Made by a program: the position numbers and the translations under genes
Notes under the pieces: generated by a model
Databases searched by the model: none
Told to the model about the DNA's origin: nothing
Seen by the model: the letters and a program-made list of their open reading frames with translations, nothing else
NCBI RefSeq assembly: GCF_050003625.1
Contig: NC_134397.1
Span: 220,534,537 to 220,598,536, forward strand
DNA length: 64,000 nucleotides
Origin: Haematobia irritans
Lineage: Eukaryota > Arthropoda > Insecta > Diptera > Muscidae
Direction of reading: 5' to 3'
Shown: positions 11,600-22,910 of the stretch, piece after piece
Position numbering within the stretch: position 1 is the first letter of the stretch
How the letters are laid out: each line of letters opens with the position of its first letter

Positions 11600-12059
11600 T
11601 GAGGTATATTTTATAATAATTTGTTTGAATATAAATTTTCCCCATTTAATCTAACATATTATTACCTTTTGAAACAGCCATTTCTTTTTGATTTTATTAT
11701 TCATGCTATCAAAGCTCAAAGTGAATGTGAATCAGACGGGTGGATTATAAGTTGTAGTTCAAGTTCAATGTTAAACTAGTTTCGGTGACGCATGCGCAGT
11801 GTGACGTCGCACACGCATAGATTAGTCATGTTCAGCTAACTGCTAACTATGGGAATTCCTATAACTATGGGAATACCTGATCTTACTCAACATTGAATGG
11901 CTTCTATGTAGCGTCACTGCAAAGACTTTTGAGAATTCTTGAATTTTTTACCAATATTAATAAAACGCTTATACAAAATGCTTAATCAGGCAATGGTTGT
12001 TTTGTTCAACTACCTTCCATGAAAATAATTAAATAATTAATTGAGAATAACTATTAGTT
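11600..12059. other. Stretch without recognised features
   Basis: No coding frame or repeat terminus recognised. Confidence 0.4.
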
Positions 12060-12800
12060 CATTTTAGAATAATATAGAAACGGACGGTAACAAAATGAAT
12101 ATAACGGTTTACAGATTAATCCAAGCAAATCCAAAGCAATAATTATCCGTAATAAATCTGTTGAAGTTGGAACCAACATACATCTATTATTGGGAACGAA
12201 ACTCCTAGAAGTTGTTGACAAAGCAAAGAACCTTGGGGTTATTTTCAACAAACATCTTAACTGTTTCGATCATATAACTGCCACTTTTGGAAATTATACT
12301 CTATGATTCGTAATTTGTGGACAACCCAACCGTTTGCACCTCTGAATATTAGGCTACTTCTTGTTAAAAGCTATATTCTTCCTACCTTCTTTTATGCCGT
12401 AGAGATTTTTACGCGCTGTAATGCTTCTGACTACAGAGAACTGCAAATAACATTTAATAATGCTATACGATATGTGTATAGTTTGAGAAAATTTGACAGA
12501 GTGTCTCACCTTTCGCCGAATGTCCTGAAGTTGCCTCTTGAAAAATACCTGAAAAATAAGTCGTTGATGTTTTTACATAAGATAATAAGCACATGCAAGC
12601 CAACATACTGATAAACTGAATTTTGTCAGATATTCTCGGGGGGAGAACTATTATACAACTAAGCCATCGTCGTAGTTCATCTGAGAAACACTTCCTGATT
12701 CGTACTATTCGTCTCTGGAACCAACCCCCAAATCATATTCGAACCATAAGAAGCAATTATAGATTCAAGACAAGTGTCATTCAATTCTATAGCGAATCTT
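12060..12800 (+). pseudogene. Dead non-LTR retrotransposon 3' end (reverse transcriptase C-terminal region)
   Basis: Across frames the translation gives the post-catalytic region of a LINE polymerase: 'INPSKSKAIIIR' and 'KAKNLGVIF' (about 12116-12245), then 'LLLVKSYILPTFFYAVEIF' and 'NNAIRYVYSLRKFDRVSHL' (12303-12611). A terminal 'LWNQPPNHIRTIRSNYRFK' piece follows (about 12711-12770). It has stops and frameshifts. The missing 5' part fits normal 5' truncation of LINEs. The clade is uncertain (Jockey/I-like by general look). Confidence 0.75.
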
Positions 12801-13178
12801 GATGTTATCTATTAACAGAGTTCATTTTTCTCAGAGAATACATATAAAAACTCACTTAAATAACTTATATAACATATACACCCTCAAAAAAAATCGCTTC
12901 TTTAACATATGTTCCAAACATATTTTGCAGGAAGCACATATATTATTGCATACTGCCGAAACATTAATATGTTTGTTTTATGTGAACATATTATATGTTT
13001 GGAAGCATTTTGAGCCAAAAATATTATATGCTTGGAAGAATTTTTCCCAAACACGATTGTGCTCATTCCCTAACATACTCGTAATTTTCAAATTTTTTAG
13101 TTATTGGCACCTTTTTCTGTAATACAAATAATGTTGAAGAAATTATTCTTTTTTATAAATTTTTTAAATTTTACCTTT

Positions 13179-13252
13179 CGCCTGCACGGAGAATCGAACC
13201 GAGGACCATACAGTTTGTAAGCCAACACACTATCCACTGGGCTACGTAGCTG
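13179..13252 (-). other. tRNA-like sequence (degenerate), minus strand
   Basis: Read on the minus strand, TAGCCCAGTGGATAGTGTG looks like a D arm with A box. GGCTTACAAACTG looks like an anticodon arm, where TAC would be Val if real, and GGTTCGATTC matches the B box. The T stem has two mismatches and no good acceptor stem forms, so it is a tRNA-derived relic or SINE head rather than a working tRNA. The copy at 40838-40912 is nearly identical. Confidence 0.5.
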
Positions 13253-13362
13253 TTATAGTCACCAGTAGATAATTATCGTTTTAAGTTACATTTATATAGC
13301 ATAGTTTGCAGCGCCCACGAGCCCATGCAAACATTACATTATTTAACAGAAACATACATTTG

Positions 13363-13437
13363 TTTGCCACGTGGAGCAGTGGTTAGCATGTCTGCCTTGC
13401 ATGCAAAGGGTCGTGGGTTCAATCCCTGCTCCGACCG
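13363..13437 (+). other. tRNA-like SINE head inside the TIR element
   Basis: GTGGTTAGCATG (A-box-like) and GGGTTCAATCCC (B box with a paired T stem) are followed by a T run (13441-13452) that could stop RNA polymerase III. It resembles the heads of the SINEs at 6960 and 7897. In the second copy of the host element (about 41019-41081) about 11 bp containing the A box has been deleted. Confidence 0.55.
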
Positions 13438-14807
13438 AACATTTTTTTTTTTAATTTACACATTTATATTTATACTATATTACATTTTTTTAAATGAAAC
13501 TTCGAAATGAGCGTTATTAAAGATTTATAGTCAGTAACAGTGCTTGATATAAACGAAATTGACTGATTTTTGGATAAAATATTATTTTTTATTGCAAAAA
13601 TAACAATATTGTAATAAAAAACTGTTTTTGGACAAAACTTTAAAATTTGGAAGGAATTCAAAAACTAACAAAAGAAGAACGTGGAGTCGAGTATAAACAT
13701 ACATACATAATTTTATAATATAAACATACATTTATTTAGGAGTGAACAGTTTTTTACTAGCATTTAACACCATCGCTCTAAAATTCCTTTTATTTTTCTT
13801 TAATAATTCATTTTAAAGAAAATAAACTTTTTAAATTGTTTTAGCTGTAAAACTCGAACTTAATGCCCGCTTTTATATTTGATGGTGTCCGTCAACTCCT
13901 CGTGGACTACTTTTTAATAAAGAGGAACTAAAGTTTGTTTTTTTACATTTTACTGTGTATTTTTTCACTATTTCCTCCTTATTTCATTTTACTGTCCCAA
14001 CTCTAAAAAGAGTATAGTGTCCTTTCGTTATTTTTATGAAGACCCCTGATTTCTTTTCACGAACCAAGAAAAAAATTGTGTCCATAATGCTAAAATGATA
14101 AACAAAACACATGTCCACACATACATAAAATGCTGCTCTCAAGGCGAAAACATAAGCTGTTTGTTTTTCAAATGTCTATTCTCTTGGTTCAGAATGTATA
14201 TTCTCTTTATTCAAATTAAATAATATTTAGACTTAAACATATCAAATTTTTGGCCTTATCATAAAACAGTTTTCCGAAACAACATACAAGCGGTTTCACA
14301 GAAATTGTTCTCTTTTGACTCTTTTGCTGTGTTATATTGATATCTTTCGTCAACTCTCCCGGTTTCCATCTCTATTTCTCTCTATACTCTCTCTGTCGCT
14401 TTGAATAAAATATCACAACATATGTATGTTTAGTCGAAATTTGTAAATTTATATATGTTTGTATTCACACATATGATTTTTATGAAACATTCATGCCCCA
14501 AACATAATATATTCTAACATATTAACATAGATGTCCCAAACATTTAGTGTTAGTTTAGGAACATTACATGTTCGCACTTAAATATATTGTGGTTTAAAAT
14601 CGTGCCCGAAACACATTTTGTTTATATCGGAACATATGAAAAACATATTTTTCTAACAGTGTATATGTTACATATATATACTCGTATTTGTTTTTTAAAT
14701 ACTTTTATTTATTTCTTTTTTGTTGTAAATTCACTAACTATTCACATATAAATATTCATCGAATTAAATATTAATAATAATAGTTGTATGATTTATCTTT
14801 ACTATTT

Positions 14808-15825
14808 TTATACCCTCCACTATTGGATGGGGGGTATATCAACTTTGTCATTGCTCTAAGATCCCATAAAGTATATATATCCTGGGTCGTGGTGACATTC
14901 TGAGTCGACCTAAGCATGTCCGTCCGCCCGTCCGTTGAAATCACGCTAACTTCCGAACGAAACAAGCTATCGATGGTATTGCAAATGAGCCATATCGGAC
15001 TACTTTTACGTATAGCCCCCATATAAACCGACGCTCAGGAGGAGGAGCAAAATTCATCCGGTTCAAATTTGTTACATGGTGTTAGTATATGGTCTCTCAC
15101 AACCATGCAGAAATTGGTCCACATCGGACCATAATTATATATAGCCCCCATATAAACCCATCCCCAGATTTAGCTTGCAGAGCCTCTAAGAGAAGCACAT
15201 TTTGTACATGGTGTTAGTATATGGTCTCTAACAACCATGCAAACTTTGGTTCACATCGGTCCATAATTATATATAGCCCTCACATAAACCGATCCTCAGA
15301 TTTGACCTCCAGAGCCTCATGGATGAGCAAAATTCATCCGATTCGGTTGAAATTTGGTACGTGGTGTTGGTATATGGTCTCTGACAACCATGCAGGGATT
15401 GGTCCATAATTATATGTAGCCCCCATATAAACCGATCCCCAAATTTGACTTCCTGAGCCCCTTGGAAGAGCAAAATTCACCGGATCCGGGTGAAATTTGG
15501 TACGTGGTGTTATTATATGGTCTCTAACAACCATGCAAAAAATTGGCCCGGTTGAAATTTGATACGTGGTGAAATTTGGTACATTGCGCTAGTATATGGC
15601 CGCTAACAACCATGCCAAAATTGGTCCATATTACATATATTTGTCAAAATGTTATTACTATAGAAAATTTTGACAAAAGTTTATTTCTATAAAAAATTTG
15701 TTCAAAATTTTATTACTATACAAAATTTTGTCAATATTTTATTTCTATAGAAAATTTTTTCAAAATTTTATTTCTATAGAAAATTTTGTCAAACTGAATT
15801 ATTTACGTATTTAATCGGTCTTTTT
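14808..15825 (+). repeat. Family A repeat, first element of a cluster
   Basis: It opens with 'tttttataccctccactattggatgggg' and the 'gtccgtccgcccgtccgttgaaatcacgctaac' block, then several 150-160 bp units. It ends in a 29-bp minisatellite (15640-15800) instead of the usual hairpin end. The next family A element starts immediately after. Non-coding. Confidence 0.85.
15640..15800 (+). repeat. 29-bp minisatellite (TTTATTTCTATAGAAAATTTTG type), short array
   Basis: About five tandem units of 'attttgtcaaaattttatttctatagaaa' sit inside family A sequence. The same unit makes arrays at 25677-25935, 47560-48370, 50170-52560 (reverse orientation) and 55258-55640. Confidence 0.85.
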
Positions 15826-17216
15826 ATACCCTCCACCATAGGATGGGGGTATATTAACTTTGTCATTCCGTTTATAACACATCGAAATATTGCTCTAAGA
15901 CCCCATAAAGTATATATATTTTGGGTCGTGGTGAAATTCTGAGTCGATCTGAGCATGTCCGTCCGTCCGTCCGTCCGTCTGTTGAAATCACGCTAACTTC
16001 CGAACGAAACAAGCTAGCGACTTGAAACTTAGCACAAGTAGTTGTTATTGATGTAGGTCGGATGATATTGCAAATGGGCCATATCGGTCCACTTTTACAT
16101 CGCCCATATAAACGGACCCCCAAATTTGGCTTGCGGTGCCTCTAAGAGAAGTAAATTTCATCCAATCCGGCTGAAATTTGGTACAAGGTGTTGGTATATG
16201 GTCTCTAACAACCATGCAAAAATTGGTTCACATCGGTCCATAATTATATATAGGCCCCATATAAACCGATCACCAGATTTGACCTCCGGAGCCTCTTGAA
16301 AGACCAAAATTCATCTGATTCAGTTGAAATTTGGTACGTGGTGTTAATATATGGCCTCAAACACCAATGCAAAAATTTGTCGAAATCGGTCCATAATTAT
16401 ATATAGCTCCCATATAAACCGATCCCCAGATTTGACCTCCGGAGTTCCTTGGAATAGCAAAATTCATCCGATTCGGTTGAAATTTGGTACGTGATATTAG
16501 TATATGGTATCCAACAATCATGCAGGAATTGGCTCATATCAGTCCATAATTATATATAGCCCCCATTCAAACCGATCCCCAGATTTGACGCCGGGTGCCT
16601 TTCGGAGAAACAAAATTCATCCGATCTGGTTGAAATTTGGTACGTGGTGGTAGTATATGATATTTAACAACCATGCCAAAAGTTGTCTATATCAGTCCAT
16701 AATCATATATAGCCCCCATATAAACCGATCCCGAAATTAGGTTTTGGAACCACTGGGAAGAGCAAATTTCATCCGAGTCAGTTGAAATTTGGTAAATTGT
16801 GCTAGTATATGGCAGTTAACAACCATGCCTAACTAGGTCCATATCGGTCTATAGTTATATATAGCCCTCAGATAAAACGAACCCCAATCACACAAAAATT
16901 GGTTCATATCAAGTTCATAATTGTATATAGCCCACTTATAAACGACCCCCGTATTTCAATTCTGGTTCTACATACCGCGCAAAAGTCCATATCAATTCGT
17001 AATTATTTGTAGACTAACCCATACATACCTTTTTTGTCTAATATATACCACGTATGGACTAACTAACAATTTAGAAAACGATGTGAAGAAGTTTTAAGAT
17101 ACTACAACCCAATTAATTCGATTGTGGATAACAGTCTTTCGTAGAAGTTTCTACGCAATCCATGGTGGAGGGTACATAAGATTCGGCCTGGCCGAACTTA
17201 CGGCCGTATGTACTTG
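15826..17216 (+). repeat. Family A repeat, near-complete copy (about 1.39 kb)
   Basis: This copy runs from the TATACCCTCCACCATAGGAT opening block through (CCGT)n, 'cacgctaacttccgaac', about six body units of 150-165 bp, 'ataccacgtatggactaac' and 'tctacgcaatccatggtggagg'. It ends with the hairpin ATTCGGCCTGGCCGAAC and terminus TATGTACTTG|TTTT. It is a useful reference for the family. No protein is encoded. Confidence 0.9.
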
Positions 17217-17420
17217 TTTTGTTTAATACATACCCCGCCTGGACTAACGTACAATTGAGAACACGGTGTTAAGAAGTTTTAAGATACCTTGTCATCGGCA
17301 AGTGTTACCGCAACTCAAGTAATTCGATTGCGGATGACAGTTTCTAGTACAAGTTTCTATGCAATCCATGGTCGAGGGTACATAAGATTCGGCCTGGCCG
17401 AACTTACGGCCGTATATATT
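17217..17420 (+). repeat. Family A terminal fragment
   Basis: This second copy of the last ~200 bp of family A ('acatacc(c)cgcctggactaac' through the hairpin to 'gtatatatttgttt') lies directly after the complete element. It includes a 'gtcatcggcaagtgttaccgcaactc' variant also seen at 36095 and 55745. Confidence 0.8.
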
Positions 17421-18850
17421 TGTTTATTTATAACAATGTGAATTTAGTACTAAAGATTTGTATCTTGTTGAACTGAAAATCCAAATTAAATAAATGAAAA
17501 TGAAAACGTTCGCAAAAATCAAAATGGAACGTTCCCGATTTCATGAAGGTAAACTTTTCAATGAAGTCATTCTGCCCTAATATTTATTCGACTTAGAACT
17601 GGGTATCCTAACATGAAAGAAAATGATTTTTGACTAAGGTCAATTTTGCTTGAATAATTACAAAAAATACATAAGATGTATTGACCTAAAAAAAAAAGAA
17701 TTTTGTTCGATAAATATGTTTATCTACCAATTCCTTTCGAGAAACATTTACGGTTTTTCTAAAAAATGATTTTGTTTTTTGTGTATGTATGTATCTTAAA
17801 GAATATAAAGCATGTGTGAATTCTGTTTTCAGTGCATTTACATTGTGAATGCAATGAAGGATATACACCCAATGACCTTTTAAAACAATTTAGCAATGTA
17901 TACAATATTTAAATAAGTGTGGAAAATGACCTACAATCAGTGTAAATAATTAAAAATAGCAATGAAAACTAAAATGTCCTTGTCTATGAATCGTATAGAC
18001 ACATGTGTGAACTTAATATTCAATAATATTCAATTTACATTAGCAGCACTACTTTGCCACCCACGCAACAAGCAGCGCGTCTCTGCTACGTCACTCACAC
18101 ACGCATACACCCACTAAACCAACTAAGCTAGTAAATAAATGTGGGTTAGTAAAACGTAAAGTCAGTCATGCGTATGGTCACTACAATGTTTGGGTCTGTT
18201 GACCCCTTATAAACAGAATAGAATATAAACTGCCGACTATATGGAACATAAATAAAAATAGAATGGTGCGGTGGGGTGGGTTGGATATAACATCAAGCTC
18301 CAGCAACCTATCGGCGCTATAATAATCAATACAAAAATTAATAATAGTCCTTATCGATTGGTGTAATGAAAAAGAGTGTGAAGAGAAAAAGGCTTAGGTG
18401 CATTTATAATCCTTTTACTAAGAGGTCACAAAGCTACTGGAATCACTGCATAAACGATGTAAAAGACTTCAATTCAATGATAGACTTCATGATATATTGG
18501 TTACCACAGCAAACGTGGACTATGGTCATCAGGTACTATCCAACTGAGCAATATGCACCCATTGGTACTTTTTAGTTGTCATAAACTCTCTCCCCGTCAC
18601 GTTAGGAAACCTATCGAATATGTAGAACAAAATATACGTCAACAAAGGAAATAGAGCGATGATACAAGAATGTTCGACTTTGTTTGCTTCTCATATTGTT
18701 GGTACTTTTACATGTGTCGTCGTAGTCCTGTGTTTTATTGAATGGAGGTGGGAATATGGGTATTTCCATTAGAATTAGAGAGCTGTAAAAATGTAGGCAA
18801 AATGTACTTAGCAAAACGCTTTCATTACTAGTATTGCAATAATGCACCCA
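17421..18850. other. Mostly unrecognised; degraded family E fragment near 17500-17650
   Basis: Words such as 'aaacttttcaatgaagtc' and 'ctaaggtcaattttgctt' match the family E MITEs. The rest, including a slightly GC-richer patch at 18040-18180, shows no coding frame I can support. Confidence 0.4.
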
Positions 18851-19502
18851 CACTGAAAAAAATATTGTCGTGAGGTCAAAGATTTCATGTCTTTAAAATA
18901 CGAATGCAAATTTTGCTTAGCATAGAAGACGCATTTCTCTAGTATAAAGTTTTTTCCTTGACCAAAGGTCGATAAACTTTTCAATGAAGTCGTATTGTCC
19001 TTATAATTAAGTGATTTGAATTAAAAATGGGTATCATAACATGAAATAAAAAATGTTTGGGCTAATCAACTTGACTTTAATAATTTAGAAAAAATCTATA
19101 AATTTAATGAAATTGTCTTTAAATTTGTTGTCTTTTTGCATCTTGAGTACAAAGCAAAAAATCGTTCAAATATAGGACATGTTTTTCAACACTTTATTTT
19201 AAAGACGTTTTTTACTTGAAACACAGCATAATTTCTACTAGAAGTCGAGTTTTAATTTGGAAAATAAAGTCATCGTTAACTTGTTTTTAAAGGACTTTGT
19301 TAGCAATATGAAGAAAAAACGCTGAAGAAGCGAAAAATTAAAATTTGCTACCTAGAAGCAAGTACACAAAACCCGGTTTTAAAAGAGAATTGTGTCTTAA
19401 AAGTATCCTTACTTGTATTCTCCGCCTCTTTGGCTCGGAATCAATACAAAACTTTTTAAAGTAAAGACAAAATCTTTGGAACAGGGTATGCTTTTTTTCA
19501 GT
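18851..19502. repeat. CACTGAAAAAA-type MITE (family E), about 650 bp
   Basis: The left end is CACTGAAAAAAATATTGTCG and the right end runs into TTTTTTTCAGTA, imperfect inverted termini. It is homologous to 9590-10227 throughout. Non-coding. Confidence 0.75.
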
Positions 19503-19704
19503 ACATCTTGAACTTAGTATGGCGCTAAAACATTGGTTTTGAACTCCAATTATTTCCTGTAAACTAAGACTTTTTTCTTCACAAGAGAAAATTTATCTTT
19601 CCAATAAGTTTTCTTGAATTTGTCGAAAAAATCCAAATATATAAACCTGATATATAAATATACGAGGGGAATGCTTTAAATATTATCCAACAAATTTCTA
19701 TGTA

Positions 19705-21715
19705 CACTAAAAAAGTGAACTCTCTATTTCACTAAAAACAATTTAACTTTATTTTAGTTCATCGAATTATTATATTTGGAGAAAGTTTCCTTTACTCTAA
19801 TAATTTTTTGCGTACGTTAGTTAAATTAACTAAAACCGAGGAAAAAAATATACACAAATGAAGTATAAAGTTTAACTAATTCGTGTCTTCCACAAAATAG
19901 TTCAGTATTTCTTTACATTTGAAAATTTTACTACAAATGCGTTCATCATGAACTTTGTATGTCACTAAAGACATTCTTGCAATCGAAATATTGCTCTAAA
20001 ACCCCATAAAGTATATATATTCTGGATCGTGGTGAAATTCTGAGTCGATCTGAGCATGTCCGTCCGTCCGTCTGTTGAAATCACGCTAACTTCCGAACGA
20101 AACAAGCTATCGACTTGAAACTTAGCACAAGTAGTTGTTATTGATGTAGGTCGGATGGTATTGCAAATGGGCAATATCGGTCCACTTTTACGTATAGCCC
20201 CCATATAAACGGACCCCCAAATTTGGCTTGCCGATCCTCTAAGAGAAGCAAATTTCATCCGATCCGGCTGAAATTTTGTACATGGTGTTAGTATATGGTC
20301 TCTAACAACCATGTAAAAATTGGTCCCCATCGGTCCATAATTATATATAGCCCCCATATAAACTTATGCCCCGATTTGGCTTGCGGTGCTTCTAAGAGAA
20401 GTAAATTTCATCCAATCCGGCTGAAATTTGGTGCATGGTGTTGGTATATGGTCGCTAACAACCATGCAAAAATTGGTTCACATCGGTCCATAATTATATA
20501 TAGCCCCCATAAAAACGGACCCCCAAATTTGGCTTGCAGATACTCTAAGAGAAGCAAATTTAATCCGATCCGGCTAAAATTTTGAAAATGGTGTTAGTAT
20601 ATGGTCTCTATCAATCATGCAAAAATTGGCCCCCGTCGGTCCTTAATTATATATAGCCCCCATATAAACCGATCACCAGATTTGACCTCCGAAGCCTCTT
20701 GAAAGACCAAAATTCATCTGATTCAGTTGAAATTTGCAATGCAAAAATTGGTCGAAATCGGTCCATAATTATATATAGCTCCCATATAAACCGATCCCCA
20801 GATTTGACCTCCGGACCCCTTGGAATAGCAAAATTCATCCGATTCGGTTGAGATTTGGTGCGTGATGTTAGTATATGATATCCAGCAATCATGCAGGAAT
20901 TGGCTCATATCAGTCCATAATTATATATAGCCCCCATTAGAACCGATCCCCAGATTTGACCCCGGATGCTTTTCGGAGAAGCAAAATTCATCCGATCTGG
21001 TTGAAATTTGGTACGTGGTGGTAGTATATGATATTAAACAACCATGCCAAAAGTTGTCCATATCAGTCCATAATCATATATAGCCACCATATAAACCGAT
21101 CCCGAGATTAGGTTTTGGAGCCACTTGAAGGAGCAAATTTCATCCGAGTCAGTTGAAATTTGGTACATTGTGCTAGTATATGGCCGTTAACAACCATGCC
21201 TAACTAGGTCCATATCGGTCTATAGTTATATATAGCCCTCAGATAAATCGATCCCCAATCACACAAAAATTGGTTCATATCAAGTTCATAATTGTATATA
21301 GCCCACATATAAGCGACCCCCGTATTTCAATTCTGGCTCTCTACATACCGCGCAAAAGTCCATATCAATTCGTAATTATTTGTAGACTTACCAATACATA
21401 CCTTTTTTGGGTAATATATACCAAATATGGACTAACTAACAATTTAGAAAACGATATGAAGAAGTTTTAAGATACTACAACCCAATTAATTCGATTGTGG
21501 AAAACAGTCTTTGGTAGAAGTTTCTACGCAATCCATGGTGGAGGGTACATAAGATTCGGCCTGGCCGAACTTACGGCCGTATATACTTGTTTCATTTAAC
21601 TAACGTACGCAAAAAATTATTATAGTAAAGGACATTTTCTCTAGAAATAATAATTCCATGAACTAAAATAAAGTTAAATTGGCTTTAGTGAAATAAAGAG
21701 TTAACTTTTTTAGTG
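19705..21715. mobile_element. Foldback-like element with ~120-bp inverted arms, interrupted by family A
   Basis: The left arm 19705-19827 and right arm 21597-21715 are about 85-90% identical when one is inverted. Both read CACTAAAAAAGT(G/T)AACTC from the outside and TTTTTTGCGTACGTTAG at the inner edge. Between the arms is about 150 bp of unique sequence and then a family A element (19978-21589), which inserted later. Long inverted arms are typical of foldback elements and some MITEs. No coding capacity. Confidence 0.8.
19978..21589 (+). repeat. Family A repeat, 1.6 kb, nested in the foldback-like element
   Basis: It starts a little inside the normal opening block ('cgaaatattgctctaaaacccc'), then (CCGT)n and about eight 150-165 bp units, and ends with the hairpin and CCGTATATACTTG|TTTC. 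Its body is closely similar to 15826-17216. Confidence 0.9.
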
Positions 21716-21829
21716 TCGATTTCAAAACTGATATTTATTTGTACGTGAATAGCTTTATTAATATGTATATCGTATTTTAATTTTATTGATCCTAGATTTA
21801 AAGCCAAATAGGTCGCCAAAAATGTCTTT

Positions 21830-21926
21830 ATTTTAAAGAGGCCGTATCTTTGGTTCGGAATCAATACCAAAATTCTTAAGGGAAGGTTAAAATCCTTGGA
21901 TCCAAGTAAACCTTTTTTCAGTGTAT
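21830..21926 (-). repeat. CAGTG-ended MITE fragment
   Basis: Inverted match to 2283-2400: 'cggaatcaataccaaaatt', 'ccttggatccaagtaaacc' and a terminal CAGTG then TA. One terminus only. Confidence 0.5.
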
Positions 21927-21931
21927 GAATG

Positions 21932-22905
21932 TGCCACACACATCATGGAATATCCCATCTAGAAGTGTTCGATTTTTTGTTTAAGTGGTTCACCGTTTGA
22001 AATGGTCGCTTAGCAACTGATTTTTTGGGTAAATACTTACTACCCCCACACACTCATTCAAACACCAGAGTCATCAATGGAAAATAACCATGCCAAGAAA
22101 TCCTTACTGCAGAGAACTCTGAATATTTTTGTTTTCATGCCTGTAGTATAACTCTGTAAAGTTCCTATGTGGACGACCACATCATACTCATTTTCTAGTT
22201 CCTAGAGCTTGACCACACTTGACTGTGAAAACATTACTACTGACCGTTGGGCCCACATATTGTCGCTATCGCAAACGCAATCACGACAACTGCCATAACA
22301 CATCCGTTCCTCCTCTATGGCAAACAACAACAGTACATCAAGACATCGTTGACAATCAAAGTGACAACCTATCCGCCGGGGTAGTGCAATATTTGAATAA
22401 TTTAAGTGAAAAGTGTCTCCGCTTGTAGCAAGTGACTTAAAGTTTTGTTAAAACTGGGTAATTGCATAGACTCGGTGCAAGTGGTGCAACACAAATTTGT
22501 GCATCAATTCAAGTAAGTATTAACTAGACAATGGCTCGAAGGAATAGTCCGCGAAAAACATTTGACCATATAGGCTCGCAGCAATGAAATTAAGGATAAT
22601 CGATTAAAAGAGAAAACCAGAAAAGACTTCTATTAATTTCGAAATACAACAATCAAACGTGAAATACCAAAAAAAAATATAGATTTTTATCTTATTTACA
22701 ATATCCGATATCCGGTGATTATTATTCTATCCATGAAATAAAGTAATATAGTAATATTGTATAGCATATTTTTGGGCGCATGCAAACTTAATTACTGAAC
22801 ACAGCTAAGCGAAACAGTGGGATGTATTGTGTGCAGTAGTACTAAATTGAATCTACTAGAGACCAAACATTTAATATTTGTGCAATAGTTCTACAGTATG
22901 AAAAA
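21932..22905. other. Unrecognised stretch
   Basis: It contains a moderately GC-rich patch at 22190-22440 with a 69-codon ATG frame (22219-22428) of no recognised family and no clear splice borders. No repeat terminus is seen. Confidence 0.4.
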
Positions 22906-22910
22906 AAAAA

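Larger units (their letters stand above)
12879..14661. mobile_element. 1.8-kb CACCCTC/CAGTG TIR element carrying two tRNA-like segments
   Basis: The left end is CACCCTCAAAAAAAATCGC, the complement of the right end CACTGTTAGAAAAATATG, with TA at 12877-12878 and 14662-14663. Subterminal regions are packed with AACATAT words. The interior holds two tRNA-like modules on opposite strands. It aligns with 40518-42746 over nearly its full length, apart from the Harbinger-like insertion found only there. No transposase is encoded, so it is non-autonomous. Confidence 0.8.

Noticed and set aside
13179..13252. Functional tRNA-Val gene on the minus strand
   Set aside because: The T stem has two mismatches and no good acceptor stem forms. 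It is repeated within a transposable element, so it is treated as a tRNA-like relic.
13325..13510. 61-codon frame RGAVVSMSALHAKGRGFNPC
   Set aside because: It is the translation of the tRNA-like SINE head; the same peptide appears in other SINE copies.
19965..20357. 130-codon minus-strand frame (MGAIRKSGPI / WPICNT-type peptides)
   Set aside because: The same peptide recurs wherever family A occurs (about 250, 16050, 24050, 54750, 60880). It is a by-product of a non-coding repeat.
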